A stretch of 64,000 nucleotides of DNA, taken from NCBI GenBank assembly GCA_030737875.1, contig CM060926.1:319522922-319586921 (forward strand), given 5' to 3'. Every line of letters starts with the position of its first letter. Within the stretch, counting starts at the first letter, position 1. The notes beneath the pieces were generated by a model, which worked only from the letters and a program-made list of their open reading frames with translations, ran no database searches and had not been told where the DNA came from. Made by a program: the position numbers and the translations under genes. This document shows positions 1 through 11,606 of the stretch, in pieces. The DNA comes from Allium sativum (lineage: Eukaryota > Streptophyta > Magnoliopsida > Asparagales > Amaryllidaceae).

Positions 1-261
1 CTTGTAACAGTAAAGAAAACAGAGAAGTTCAACGCCTTTTGTTCAGGGATAGTTTGTGATCAATTGCACACAGCACAGCTCGAATCTGTGTCAGCACTGC
101 TTCAGAGAACCATTGCTATTGGAAAGAAGAAGATGCGAAATTCACCAACAGTTAAAGACAAGCCGGCTATCCCTTACGCGCACCTAGACCCTGCTGCCTA
201 TAAGGGGAGACCACCGGATATTATCACTGATAATGTGACTTCTAGCTCCATCGAAAAATAG
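1..261 (+). CDS. 3' end of an unidentified ORF, cut by the left window edge
   Basis: The frame is open from base 1 to a TAG at 259-261, giving about 86 codons with no upstream limit in view. The encoded tail is lysine-rich in the middle (GKKK) and proline/charge-rich towards the end, with no domain I recognise. A stretch with AATAAA-like and AT-rich sequence follows at 500-530, as a 3' UTR would, and the Helitron helicase pseudogene begins about 330 bp downstream. It could be the end of a second Helitron-borne gene (RPA-like proteins are known in plant Helitrons) or of a captured host exon, but nothing in the residues proves either. It may also be a chance open frame. Confidence 0.3.
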   Translation, partial: LVTVKKTEKFNAFCSGIVCDQLHTAQLESVSALLQRTIAIGKKKMRNSPTVKDKPAIPYAHLDPAAYKGRPPDIITDNVTSSSIEK

Positions 262-588
262 GGCCTAAAACTCCTGTCACACGGAGCATGAAGAAGGAGA
301 TGCTGAGAAATCTCTAGGAGAATGGCTAGCTATCCCCCTCTATGAGGAGTAGTTATAGGAGATAAACAAATTAGAAATCTAAAGTGTGACGTGTACTTGA
401 AAATAGTTATTGTAATAGAGGTACTATGTCTTCCATGTGTGGAAGCTATTAGCTGATATGTATTATGCATATCACCTGTCCTCCCATGTATTTCTCTATT
501 TTTTTAATAAAACAGTGTTACGAATCAATATAAAAACCGGTCGGCCTTGCCAAAAAAAAGTATTGATGATGATAGTTATCCAATTTAC
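262..588. other. Non-coding spacer before the Helitron helicase
   Basis: This is AT-rich sequence with stops in all forward frames and an AATAAAA-type string near 507. I see no gene, repeat or terminus. It is probably internal to the same Helitron, because helicase homology starts directly after it. Confidence 0.4.
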
Positions 589-1510
589 AGAAGGTAAGAT
601 AATGGTAATGTAGCATAAAAGAATGGAATTCTTCTAGATAACAATTTTGTTTTTTCGCATAATCCGAAACTTCTTGTGAAGTATCAATCTTGCATCAATG
701 TTCAATGGTGCAATCAATGTCAGGCAACTAAGTACTTATTTAAGTACATCAATAAGGATCATGATCGTGTCACAACTACTGTTTGTCATGATAATGGAGT
801 AGAGATGATAGAAATAATAATGTTATCGATGAAATTTAGATGTACTTGGATTGCAGATATGTGTCTCCATGCGAAGCTATTTGGAGAATATTTGGATTTG
901 ATATTCCTTATAGAATCCCTGTAGTGGAGAGGTTGTGTTTCCATTTACCTGATGAGAAAAATGTTGTTTTTGAGGACGAAGATACAATCGATACGGTTAT
1001 AAAGCCGAGAATTAACCAATCAATGTTTTTAACATGGATGGACTATAATAAGGTCTATGAGGATGCAAATAATCTTACTTGCGTGGAATTCCCAACCAAA
1101 TTTGTTTAGAAGCAAGATTTAAGGGAATGGAAGCCAAGACAAATTGGGTTTTCTATTGGAAGAATACAATATGTTTTCTCCCTGTTCAGGGGAGATTTAT
1201 TATTTAATAATTTTGTTGAATAGAGTGAAAGGACTTACATGTTACCAAGACATTCACACTGTCAATGGAATAGTATATCCTATGTTTAAAGAGGCATGTT
1301 ATACTATTGGATTGGTGGATGATGATAGAGAGTATGTTAAAGCCATAAGAGAATCAATTTTTTGGGAAAGTACTCACTATCTACGAGTTTTGTTTGTAGT
1401 GTTATTAATATGTGGTAGCATGTCCAGACCTCAAATTGTGTGGGAGCAAACTTGGCAATATCTCTCATATGATACTCTTTACAGATAGAGAAGAATTTTG
1501 GGTGTTCGGG

Positions 1511-1614
1511 GTATGTTATTAGTATCAAAATTAACTATAAACTATTCTTAATAATAATGCAAGTTATTCTGATACGTGTGTTGATATATGGGTGTATATA
1601 CTGTCTGTTTACAG
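1511..1614 (+). other. Probable intron of the Helitron helicase gene (104 bp)
   Basis: Helicase homology stops at 1510 and resumes at 1615. The gap starts GTATG, ends TTTACAG, is AT-rich and carries stops. Splicing it out joins a phase-1 codon and restores the expected order, from the ILYRQRR-like block into the L-H-L-T-K-T...N-Y-S-L-L-E-L-E block. This is inferred from GT/AG borders and protein continuity only. Confidence 0.62.
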
Positions 1615-2311
1615 ATTTGCATCTTACGAAGACATAGTTGGGAAATTACTCATTGTTGGAGCTGGAAATTTTTTTAAACAAAAATGGTAGCAGTCTTTGA
1701 ATATATCCTGACATGCCTTTTCCAAATGATCCGATCATCTCCGAAGGAAATAATATACCGATTCAGAATGAGTTTAGGTACCATATACCATCTTTACAGG
1801 AGGAATATGCTTCTCTGTTTTCTAACTTAACCTCTGAGAAGAAAGAGGTGTATGATACTATCGTGACAGCTATATCAAGTGGTGGAGGCGGTGTTTTTTT
1901 ACTGTCATAGAGGAACACAAAAAACTTACATTTGGAAAACTTTATCGTCTTCTTTACGTTGCAATGGTGGTATTGTTATAACAGTTGCATCGAGTGGCAT
2001 TGCTTCTTTGCTTCTTATTGGAGGAAGAACGATACATTCAAGATTTGCAATTCCCATAAATGTGAACGAGGACTCTACATGTAACATTAGAGCAGGATCA
2101 GAATTAACAGAGTTGATTGAAGAAACTGACCTCATCATTTGGGATGAACACCTATGATTCATAAATTTTATTTTGAGGCTTTAGATAGAACTTTGAGAGA
2201 TACCTTCGAAATTCTAATCCAAATAGTATGGAACTACCATTTGGAGGAAACATTATAGTATATGCAGGTGACTTTCAACAGATACTACCTGTCATCCCAA
2301 GAGCGAGTAGA

Positions 2312-2316
2312 CAAGA
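2312..2316. repeat. Target-site duplication CAAGA (left)
   Basis: CAAGA directly precedes the first LTR base and is repeated at 13453-13457 after the last LTR base. Removing one copy and the insert restores the helicase reading frame through the PVIPRASRQ...VFSTINSS block. Confidence 0.95.
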
Positions 2317-2905
2317 TGTAACAACCCGTATTTTCAATAACCTGTTATAACATAAATGGAGGCAAAATTAAATTGTAAAATCTGAATCAAGGGAAACGGG
2401 CTATGCCATTGCGTTCGTCTCGGAAAAATACGCGAAATAGAGTCCGAGTTTTCGAAAATCGGAGTCCGTATGACCAAGATATGGCCTCACGAAGTTTCAC
2501 GAAAAATTCCCAAATTAAAGTATACTTAATTAAGTGAAATGGGTTGCGCAGAGAAATATATATATATATATTGATATATATATATATATATAATTGAAAA
2601 TTAAATAAATAAATATGCAAAAATGTTCAAAACAGCGAATTGGGAGAGGGGAATAACCGAACCGACCGATTTTTGAGGTCGACCCAAGCCCGCTGGGTCG
2701 ACTAGGGGTTAATCCAGGGTGTTTGGCTGTCAACCCGTGGGCCGATTCGCTCAAATGCAGATTTTGCATTTGGATGGTTCTCATGGTTCATCTTTAATCT
2801 AAAGGCCCTAGATGGTTCCTACACTTGACTTCTTCCCCAAGACATGCTTTGATGGCTTGGATTGAATCTAGGTTTAATCCTATGGCCTAAAACACTTGCC
2901 TAATC

Positions 2906-2913
2906 TATAAATA
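2906..2913 (+). promoter_or_regulatory. TATA box of the left giant LTR
   Basis: TATAAATA is followed by AGACCC. It lies about 590 bp into the LTR, about 200 bp downstream of the GTCGAC cluster, and is conserved in the right LTR. Confidence 0.65.
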
Positions 2914-3826
2914 AGACCCTAACCTATCCTAAACCCTCATTATTCATTCATGCAACTAAACTATGGCAAAATTGCTACTCTCATGGCCTCCACTCAACTA
3001 TCCTAGCCTCCACTTCATTTCTATGAGAGGTTTCATGATCATGAGAGTATTAGAGAGTCCCTATGTTAGTATGAGAGCTTCTCAAGTTGATCTCAAGGCT
3101 AAAGCTTTGATCTTTGTTCATAAAGATGGGTTTTTTTTATTGATTTGGAGTGTTCATCTTTGGGTTTTTGGGTGATGGCATGCATAGGCTTCATCACAAT
3201 CTTTGTTTTGCATTTCGATTTGTGCCTTCATAACAATGTAAGCCCTTTCCCTACTCTTAGATATTAACTATGAAGTTAAATGTTCATGTTGCAAGTTTGG
3301 GTTTGATCATTGAGAATGATACATGCTATCATGTCATGCAAGCTTATGAAGTCATTATCTTGATCTTATGAGCTAAAAGCTACAACCTTTATGTTGAAAT
3401 GTTGCATTATGCAACATGAGAACCTTCATAATCTTTATGTCAACTTGCATATGAGGTCATAACCCTTATATGATGATACATGCGAGTTTCTAGTCATCAT
3501 TCCATGTCTTTTGTCACCATGATTCGTTTATGTGCCAAGTTTGGGTTTATGCATGATTTTGAGGCTTAAGAATGTAACATGCAAGCTAATGAACACATTT
3601 GTGCCTCATTTGCCACCATGATTAACTTGTGGCTTAATATCCATTTTTGTCATGCCTTTGCCAAGTCTCTTCTTTTAATCCATTAAGTTGTTGCGAACGT
3701 ATATGCGAGTTTAAAAGCGTTGGGTTATGTTATGGGTAATTTCTAATGACATGAAAATACAACTTGAAAACATGACTTGAATCATAACATGGAAGTTGAC
3801 ATGTAAGTATGCATAAAAACATAAGC

Positions 3827-3892
3827 TTGGGAATTTACCTATTAAGTTAGGTCTACCCATTGGGAATTTACCTATTAAGTTAGGTCTACCCA
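3827..3892 (+). repeat. 33-bp perfect tandem pair in the left LTR
   Basis: Two identical 33-bp units start TTGGGAATTTACC and end GGTCTACCCA. They are kept unchanged in the right LTR at 10385-10450. Confidence 0.9.
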
Positions 3893-4177
3893 ATTGCTTG
3901 AAAACTTGACTATGAACATGACACTAGACTAAACATGAAAGTGGCCAACTCGAGGTTGGGTTGAGTTTGCAACGTAAAACTACCCGGAACCGACCGGCCT
4001 AACTAGTAGTTGCAAACAATAGGACCCAATGTGAGAAGTTGGTCATGTTGTGCTTGAACCCGAGGTTAGACCAAGTTGTGGTGTAAAGCTACCCGGAACC
4101 GACCGGCTTAACTAGTAACCACAACAAAGTCTAATGTGAGAGGTTGGGGTGCATTAAGTAATTAATGCCACATGATA

Positions 4178-5049
4178 GGGTTAAGTTAATTTGATTAATG
4201 ACTCTTAACCAAATATGACATGGGTAAATGGGTTAAGTAAATTGGTTAGGCTAATGATACTTAACAAAACATGACAAGGTTGGGTAGGTTAAGTGATTTG
4301 ATTTGCCTAATGACGCTTAACCATTTTTATACGACTAGTGGACGGGGATTAAGTTAACCAACACTTAATCAATCCAACATGATAATTTGGCAAGGTTAAG
4401 TAAGTTTTCTTAATGACACTTAACCATACAAGATGATTAGGGGATGGGGTTAAGTAATTTGCACCTAACTAATCCGACACGGTAATTAGACGGGGTTAAG
4501 TAATCCACACTTAACTAATCTAAACACGGTAATTCGATGGGGTTAAGTTAAACACTTAACCAATTTAAACTCGGTAATTCAATGAGGTTAAGTAACCAAT
4601 ACTTAACCAACTTAACGTGATAATTTAATGGGGTTAAGCAACTTATACTTAACCAATTATACATGATGATTTGATGGGGTTAAGTAACTTACACTTAACC
4701 AATCTAATACGCGGACCTGATAAGGTTAAGTCACAAGACCTTTTTAGAATATACTTAACCATTGTAGTACGATTAGAGGATGGGGTTAAGCCAACCTATA
4801 CTTAACCAATCCGACTCGATAATTTGATGGGATTAAGATAATCTATGCTTAATCGATCTAGCAAGATAATCTGATAGGATTAAGGTAAGCTAGTACTTGA
4901 CCAATTTGACTTGATAGGGTTAAGTCATGAGCCTCTGGGTACACTTAACCAACTTGTGGGACTAAGTCTTGAACTTAAATACTTAGCCAATCTTTGACGT
5001 GATTCGTGGGCGGGTTAAGTCATGGACTTGAATGATAACACTTAACCCA
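4178..5049 (+). repeat. Array of alternating GGTTAAG / CTTAACC motifs (left LTR)
   Basis: About 18 pairs of GGTTAAG followed 15-40 bp later by its reverse complement CTTAACC recur at a mean spacing near 48 bp. Several units are degenerate (GATTAAG, CTTAATC, CTTAACT). Each half is followed or preceded by variable sequence, often a GATAATT/GGTAATT-type string. This is neither a simple tandem repeat nor coding. Confidence 0.85.
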
Positions 5050-6897
5050 ATAGACAAACCCTAGCTAGAAGAACTAGGTAGAAAACCGTGGTTAATCAAG
5101 GATAACGGGAAAGGAAGCTAAGTGGTAAACCTTAGTTAAGGGTAACTAAGTAATAATTCTTAGCTAAGGACATAGGACTAATTCTCAAAACGATGAGTAA
5201 CCTGATACGGTAGGTCATCGCTTAGTATACGAGGGGGAGCAAGTTATCTGACTTGGATAAAAGCTCCAGCGCACTGGGTGCCGAAGTGGAAGCTTCGGGG
5301 GACATGAGGATATTCTTGGGATCCCTCTGTGGGCTGCCAGGTAATTATACTAGGCCCATGAGAGGTTAAGGTCTGCGTTAGAAGGACCAAGAGTATGCCT
5401 TGGTTGCTATGCGAGCAACCTAAAGACTGGGATGGATTAGCGTGGAGTCGACGATTCTTGTTTTTGCCCTGGATAGCACATCGCCGACTACCTACCATCT
5501 TTAGTCAATCGTGTACGTGCGGAAAGGCAGGGAACCCCCAACAGACCATGTGCTTGCTATCGAGTCATGGGTGAGGTTGGCCCGTAGGAAAGTGGGCTAT
5601 AGTGGGGTCGTGGAGTGGTTCTTATACATGATTTTTCTTGGATTGCCTTTCAGTAGTTGAGGGAGGGGTCACGTGGGACCATAGCCACGGGTACAAAAAC
5701 AGACCTTGATATCTGCATCGGCAGACGATTTAAAGCTCCCAACCGAGTTCCGTATTTCTTGATTTGCCCTGGCACGGAACTCGGATGGCACATTGGGGAA
5801 CATGTGCATCTAGACATGGAAAACGATTCACGATACATACGTGGGATCAAGGGCGCGGTTGACGGGTGGCGTAATCCCTAGTGGTCCTAGGTGGCCAAAA
5901 CCCAAACCAAGACACGGAAACGTTCATTAGGTAGCATAATCCCTAGCGGTCCTAGGTGGCATAAATCCTAAGTGGACGCGCGATAGTTCATGGTAAGGAA
6001 ACACAACTAGATCAAGGGTTGCAGTCCAAAACAACTTCAAGGATAAACCGTTTACATGGGAAAGCCCGTACAGCCTACGGCAAAGGACTGAACCTATACA
6101 TGGAAAGAAACATATGAGTTGAGTAACCTATATATGCGGCATATTAGGTTGACATGGACCATTACACGACTTTTGAGTAAGGGTCATTCACGGATAACAC
6201 GTAATACAGTTGGGATACTAGTACGGTAGGTGCAGAGCGGATATATAGGATAGATGCCATGGGACGTTATACGCGATAGATATCTTGGGATATTATACTT
6301 GATAGGAACCTGACAATGTGATACCTTGTTTTATCTTGACATCGTAGTTTATCACGACACCCTAGTTTATCTGAGTTAAGTAGTTCATCCTGTTATTTTG
6401 ATTTAATTGACCTATCTTGTATCATGCTTATGTTCATCTCAGTTTCTCATGACAGTTAACTTTACTAGTTTTTATACTAATAGTAGATAGGGCTTACTCA
6501 GTCTTTTTGACTGACCCGTTTTGTTTCGCCTCTTTTCTTCCGTTTCCCCCCCAGGTTACAGGGAGGAAACACTGCTGTTTAGTTCGGACTTCTTCTGCTT
6601 GAAGGTCATCATGGATGGCTTGGACTTTTCCTGGCTATGGCTACTTTACTGTTTTTATTTGGGGAATAATTTATGAAAAAGTATTTATGCTTCTTTACTA
6701 TTGCAAGACAGGTTTTGATGTACTCTGATGTAAAAGGCTTTAGACCTTATGTATTCATGTTTATGAAAGTTCGATTTTACTTCTGCTATTTTATATGTTC
6801 TGTCTTGTGATATTTCTGTGCATGTTTACCAATAATGCCCCTCTAAAGCTAGTGCATTCCTTTGCGAGTGACCCTAGCGGAGGCGGGGTGTTACATT

Positions 6898-6909
6898 TGG
6901 TATCAGAGC
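6898..6909 (+). other. Primer-binding site (tRNA-iMet type)
   Basis: TGGTATCAGAGC starts two bases after the LTR end. It is the standard complement of the plant initiator-tRNA-Met 3' end used by many LTR retrotransposons. Pairing beyond these 12 bases is poor. Confidence 0.9.
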
Positions 6910-7985
6910 AGAAGGTTACCAGACTGGGCAAAAGTTTTTAAAGACCTTCTGAAAACTATTTGAAAAAAAAAACCGTTTACAAAGAAGCATTTTTCAAGAA
7001 AATTTTCTTTTAAAAGGAAAAGGCTATTCCCCAAAGGCCATTAGCACTATCCTTGTTTCCTTAATTGAGTCTCTTTTCCTTTCTTTCCTCCATCTGTAGT
7101 CACAGTAGTTTTAACTGCGACTAGTCTTTTCTACCTACGAAAGTGCTTTCCATACGATGGAGGTGGTTCTCGAGAGACCAGTGGCCGCGTTATAAGAAAG
7201 GATCGTGAGAAAGAAGGATAAAGGATACGAGCTTAAGGATGAGCAACTTGTTGGTATGGCTTAGTCCTCAAAGGAGGGAGAAAGATGAACAATGAAACCC
7301 ATGACGAGAGAGTACCTTTGGCATGGTAAAACGGGGCGGATAGTTAAGTATTATGGGACAAGGACAAGATCATCGGGAGGGCAGTAGTATGCTCTCATTT
7401 CTAGAGTACCTCGGAAGGAGGGTAACGATCTTGTTAAAGGTTTAGCTTTTCTTCTCTATCATCCCGTTAGGAATTCGTTGTTCGTATCATTTAAGTCTGC
7501 TTCGATAGTTGAGTCTCTGCACCTTAAGTACTAGCGTAATAGAGAATCCCATTTTTGTCTCAAAGTCCTATTGGAGAATCAGTCCATTTATACATGACTT
7601 GTTTGGATTTGGGAATGTCTATGCCAAGTGTTGAGTTTGGAAATAATGCTTATGTTTATAAGCTATGGATGGATTCTAGGGATGAAGTGGTTATCCAGTA
7701 GGGGGTGCCACTCTCGGTTTTGATAGGAGGGTAGTTAGACCTTTTGACTAGCCTTGGTAATGCCCTCGAAGTACCGGGTAACCTTTTTGAGGTTCTGTCA
7801 TGACTAGTTACTTAGAATCCCTTGATGCCTTTATTGGAAATTTGAAGCCCGATCGAGTGGTGTTCGCCGATAAGACAGATGGTTTATTTCACTTATGCAT
7901 GGGTTATAGAAATCACCCTAGTAAGTGCGCTTGATAACCTGGTTGGCATCTGGTTACTTTCAAGAGGAAGTTCTTCTACGTGGAA

Positions 7986-8048
7986 TACCTTGTGGTACAA
8001 GGTCCGAGATTCACTAGTGAATTTTGGAAAGCTTGCATGAGATCATGA
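7986..8048 (+). pseudogene. Vestige of a gypsy integrase core
   Basis: The frame reads YLVVQGPRFTSEFWKACM and then stops. Gypsy integrases carry (I/V)SDRDPRFTSRFW at their second catalytic aspartate. Here that residue is glycine, and the expected downstream HPQTDGQSER block is not seen in frame. This suggests the internal domain derives from a decayed autonomous gypsy element. The match is short, so it is tentative. Confidence 0.42.
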
Positions 8049-8872
8049 GTACGCAGTCATGTTTGCGCCAAGTGTGCAAGTGGAACGAGAGGCGACGAAG
8101 AAATGAGTTCTAGCTCATGTTATGGAAACAGGAAATAGGAAGCTACGAAATCGCGAAGTTAAAAGACGGTCAAGGCACAATGGAATTAAGCTCGAGGAAA
8201 TACGACTCTGATGGTCAAAGACTATATACGCGCATGATATCTCTTTTGGGAGTATATCCTTGATCCCTGTTTTCTGTAGAGCTTACTTGTAGGCTATCTT
8301 TTGTGGACATCCTCTCGGTCCTATTTTCTGTTACAAACCCTGTAAGGAGTTTGTCCTGTTTATCTTCTCGACCCTGTTTCAGGGAATTCTAGGTAGAACC
8401 CTATGGATGTAAACATGTATTTGAAACATGTTATGATTGATATGGTTGCAAGTGGTTGCAAGTGGTTGCTCGTGGATGCGCGAATACACATTAGATACTA
8501 GCTCGACTCAGTCACATTTCATATTGCATATGCACGAGTATTTATACTTGTTTATGGATGAAATCGAATGTATTATCATGCGGTTGTGGCATATGAATGA
8601 ATGATTGTGCATGCATATAGTACCTATATGGCTAGGACTATTTGCATACATGTTGGATTCATGGCACTATACATATTTTGCATTAGAAAGATTATTCAGG
8701 CCTGATCATTAGCATTAGCTAAGGAACATGTACACACACGTTTTGCATATATTCATACAGCATTAGAAATCATCTAAGGACAATGGTTGCTTGTGGATGA
8801 TGTTTTGAGTAGATGGATGATGGATGGTAGGATATGTTCTTCCTAACTTGGAGATTTCGGGGACGAAATCCT

Positions 8873-8887
8873 AAAAGGTGGGGAGAA
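8873..8887 (+). other. Polypurine tract
   Basis: AAAAGGTGGGGAGAA lies immediately upstream of the right LTR. It is interrupted by one T, as is common, and is the expected primer for plus-strand synthesis. Confidence 0.88.
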
Positions 8888-9470
8888 TGTAACAACCCGT
8901 ATTTTCAATAACCTGTTATAACATAAATGGAGGCAGAATTAAATTGTAAAATCTGAATCACGGGAAACGGGCTATGCCATTGCGTTCGTCTCAGAAAAAT
9001 ACGCGAAATAGAGTCCGAGTTTTCGAAAATCGGAGTCCGTATGACCAAGATATGGCCTCGCGAAGTTTCACGAAAAATTCCCAAATTAAAGTATACTTAA
9101 TTAAGTGAAATGGGTTGCACAGAGAAATATATATATATTGATATATATATATATATAATTGAAAATTAAATAAATAAATATGCAAAAATGTTCAAAACAG
9201 CGAATTGGGAGAGGGGAATAACCGAACCGGCCGATTTTTGAGGTCGACCCAAGCCCGCTGGGTCGATTAGGGGTTAATCCAGGGTGTTTGGCTGTCAACC
9301 CGTGGGCCGATTCGCTCAAATGCAGATTTTGCATTTGGATGGTTCTCATGGTTCATCTTTAATCTAAAGGCCCTAGATGGTTCCTACACTTGACTTCTTC
9401 CCCAAGACATGCTTTGATGGCTTGGATTGAATCTAGGTTTAATCCTATGGCCTAAAACAATTGCCTAATC

Positions 9471-9478
9471 TATAAATA
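9471..9478 (+). promoter_or_regulatory. TATA box of the right giant LTR
   Basis: TATAAATA is identical in position and context to that in the left LTR. From here transcription would run out of the element into the helicase remnant and flank. Confidence 0.6.
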
Positions 9479-10384
9479 AGACCCTAACCTATCCTAAACC
9501 CTCATTATTCATTCATGCAACTAAACTATGGCAAAATTGCTACTCTCATGGCCTCCACTCAACTATCCTAGCCTCCACTTCATTTCTATGAGAGGTTTCA
9601 TGATCATGAGAGTATTAGAGAGTCCCTATGTTAGTATGAGAGCTTCTCAAGTTGATCTCAAGGCTAAAGCTTTGATCTTTGTTCATAAAGATGGGGTTTT
9701 TATTGATTTGGAGTGTTCATCTTTGGGTTTTTGGGTGATGGCATGCATAGGCTTCATCACAATCTTTGTTTTGCATTTCGATTTGTGCCTTCATAACAAT
9801 GTAAGCCCTTTCCCTACTCTTAGATATTAACTATGAAGTTAAATGTTCATGTTGCAAGTTTGGGTTTGATCATTGAGAATGATACATGCTATCATGTCAT
9901 GCAAGCTTATGAAGTCATTATCTTGATCTTATGAGCTAAAAGCTACAACCTTTATGTTGAAATGTTGCATTATGCAACATGAGAACCTTCATAATCTTTA
10001 TGTCAACTTGCATATGAGGTCATAACCCTTATATGATGATACATGCGAGTTTCTAGTCATCATTCCATGTCTTTTGTCACCATGATTCGTTTATGTGCCA
10101 AGTTTGGGTTTATGCATGATTTTGAGGCTTAAGAATGTAACATGCAAGCTAATGAACACATTTGTGCCTCATTTGCCACCATGATTAACTTGTGGCTTAA
10201 TATCCATTTTTGTCATGCCTTTGCCAAGTCTCTTCTTTTAATCCATTAAGTTGTTGCGAACGTATATGCGAGTTTAAAAGCGTTGGGTTATGGGTAATTT
10301 CTAATGACATGAAAATACAACTTGAAAACATGACTTGAATCATAACATGGAAGTTGACATGTAAGTATGCATAAAAACATAAGC

Positions 10385-10450
10385 TTGGGAATTTACCTAT
10401 TAAGTTAGGTCTACCCATTGGGAATTTACCTATTAAGTTAGGTCTACCCA
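10385..10450 (+). repeat. 33-bp perfect tandem pair in the right LTR
   Basis: The same two 33-bp units as at 3827-3892, unchanged. Confidence 0.9.
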
Positions 10451-10735
10451 ATTGCTTGAAAACTTGACTATGAACATGACACTAGACTAAACATGAAAGT
10501 GGCCAACTCGAGGTTGGGTTGAGTTTGCAACGTAAAACTACCCGGAACCGACCGGCCTAACTAGTAGTTGCAAACAATAGGACCCAATGTGAGAAGTTGG
10601 TCATGTTGTGCTTGAACCCGAGGTTAGACCAAGTTGTGGTGTAAAGCTACCCGGAACCGACCGGCTTAACTAGTAACCACAACAAAGTCTAATGTGAGAG
10701 GTTGGGGTGCATTAAGTAATTAATGCCACATGATA

Positions 10736-11606
10736 GGGTTAAGTTAATTTGATTATTGACTCTTAACCAAATATGACATGGGTAAATGGGTTAAGTAAAT
10801 TGGTTAGGCTAATGATACTTAACAAAACATGACAAGGTTGGGTAGGTTAAGTGATTTGATTTGCCTAATGACGCTTAACCATTTTTATACGACTAGTGGA
10901 CGGGGATTAAGTTAACCAACACTTAATCAATCCAACATGATAATTTGGCAAGGTTAAGTAAGTTTTCTTAATGACACTTAACCATACAAGATGATTAGGG
11001 GATGGGGTTAAGTAATTTGCACCTAACTAATCCGACACGGTAATTAAACGGGGTTAAGTAATCCACACTTAACTAATCTAAACACGGTAATTCGATGGGG
11101 TTAAGTTAAACACTTAACCAATTTAAACTCGGTAATTCAATGAGGTTAAGTAACCAATACTTAACCAACTTAACGTGATAATTTAATGGGGTTAAGCAAC
11201 TTATACTTAACCAATTATACATGATGATTTGATGGGGTTAAGTAACTTACACTTAACCAATCTAATACGCGGACCTGATAAGGTTAAGTCACAAGACCTT
11301 TTTAGAATATACTTAACCATTGTAGTACGATTAGAGGATGGGGTTAAGCCAACCTATACTTAACCAATCCGACTCGATAATTTGATGGGATTAAGATAAT
11401 CTATGCTTAATCGATCTAGCAAGATAATCTGATAGGATTAAGGTAAGCTAGTACTTGACCAATTTGACTTGATAGGGTTAAGTCATGAGCCTCTGGGTAC
11501 ACTTAACCAACTTGTGGGACTAAGTCTTGAACTTAAATACTTAGCCAATCTTTGACGTGATTCGTGGGCGGGTTAAGTCATGGACTTGAATGATAAAACT
11601 TAACCC
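10736..11606 (+). repeat. Array of alternating GGTTAAG / CTTAACC motifs (right LTR)
   Basis: The second LTR copy of the array at 4178-5049. It differs by only a few bases, mostly outside the core motifs. Confidence 0.85.

Larger units (their letters stand above)
589..2316 (+). pseudogene. Helitron Rep/helicase, 5' portion (decayed)
   Basis: Three successive frames give a continuous match to the plant Helitron replication-initiator/PIF1-type helicase. The first match reads INVQWCNQ...KYLFKYINK from about 676. It is followed by DCRYVSPCEAIWRIFGFDI (frame change near 835) and TVNGIVYPMFKEACYTIGL (frame change near 1140). After the intron at 1511-1614 comes the helicase domain: a degenerate Walker A read as CHRGTQKT near 1912 (canonical GHGGTGKT), Walker B LIIWDE near 2135, and AGDFQQILPV near 2265. 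Lesions include in-frame stops at about 600, 619, 1486 and 1638, at least four frameshifts, and substituted Walker A glycines. The reading breaks off at 2316, where a retrotransposon sits, and resumes at 13458. In life the protein would drive rolling-circle transposition. This copy cannot. The element's 5' end lies outside the window or was not found. Confidence 0.87.
2317..6895 (+). repeat. Left (5') LTR, 4,579 bp
   Basis: It begins TGTAACAACCCG and ends GGGTGTTACA. In order it holds an AT dinucleotide run (2560-2595), a GTCGAC-bearing upstream block (2677-2702), a TATA box (2906), a perfect 33-bp tandem pair (3827-3892), two copies of a roughly 108-bp unit around CCCGGAACCGACCGGC (about 3950-4150), a long inverted-motif array (4178-5049), and a 3' segment resembling U5 (6840-6895). 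Short ORFs within it are open in both strands without domains, so I treat them as non-coding. Confidence 0.95.
6896..8887 (+). other. Internal domain of the giant-LTR element (no intact ORF)
   Basis: These 1,992 bp lie between the LTRs and start with the primer-binding site. No frame stays open for more than about 60 codons. Short gypsy-like vestiges are visible, the clearest an integrase-like string near 8001. A GTTGCAAGTG repeat lies at 8450-8475. The end carries the TTCGGGGACGAAATCC string typical of the gypsy 3' untranslated region just before the polypurine tract. Confidence 0.75.

Noticed and set aside
4178..5049. CRISPR-like array
   Set aside because: The motifs are 7-8 bp, alternate in orientation and have irregular spacers, and the context is a plant LTR.
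6898..6909. A tRNA gene
   Set aside because: Only the 12-base complement of the tRNA-iMet 3' end is present, as expected of a primer-binding site.
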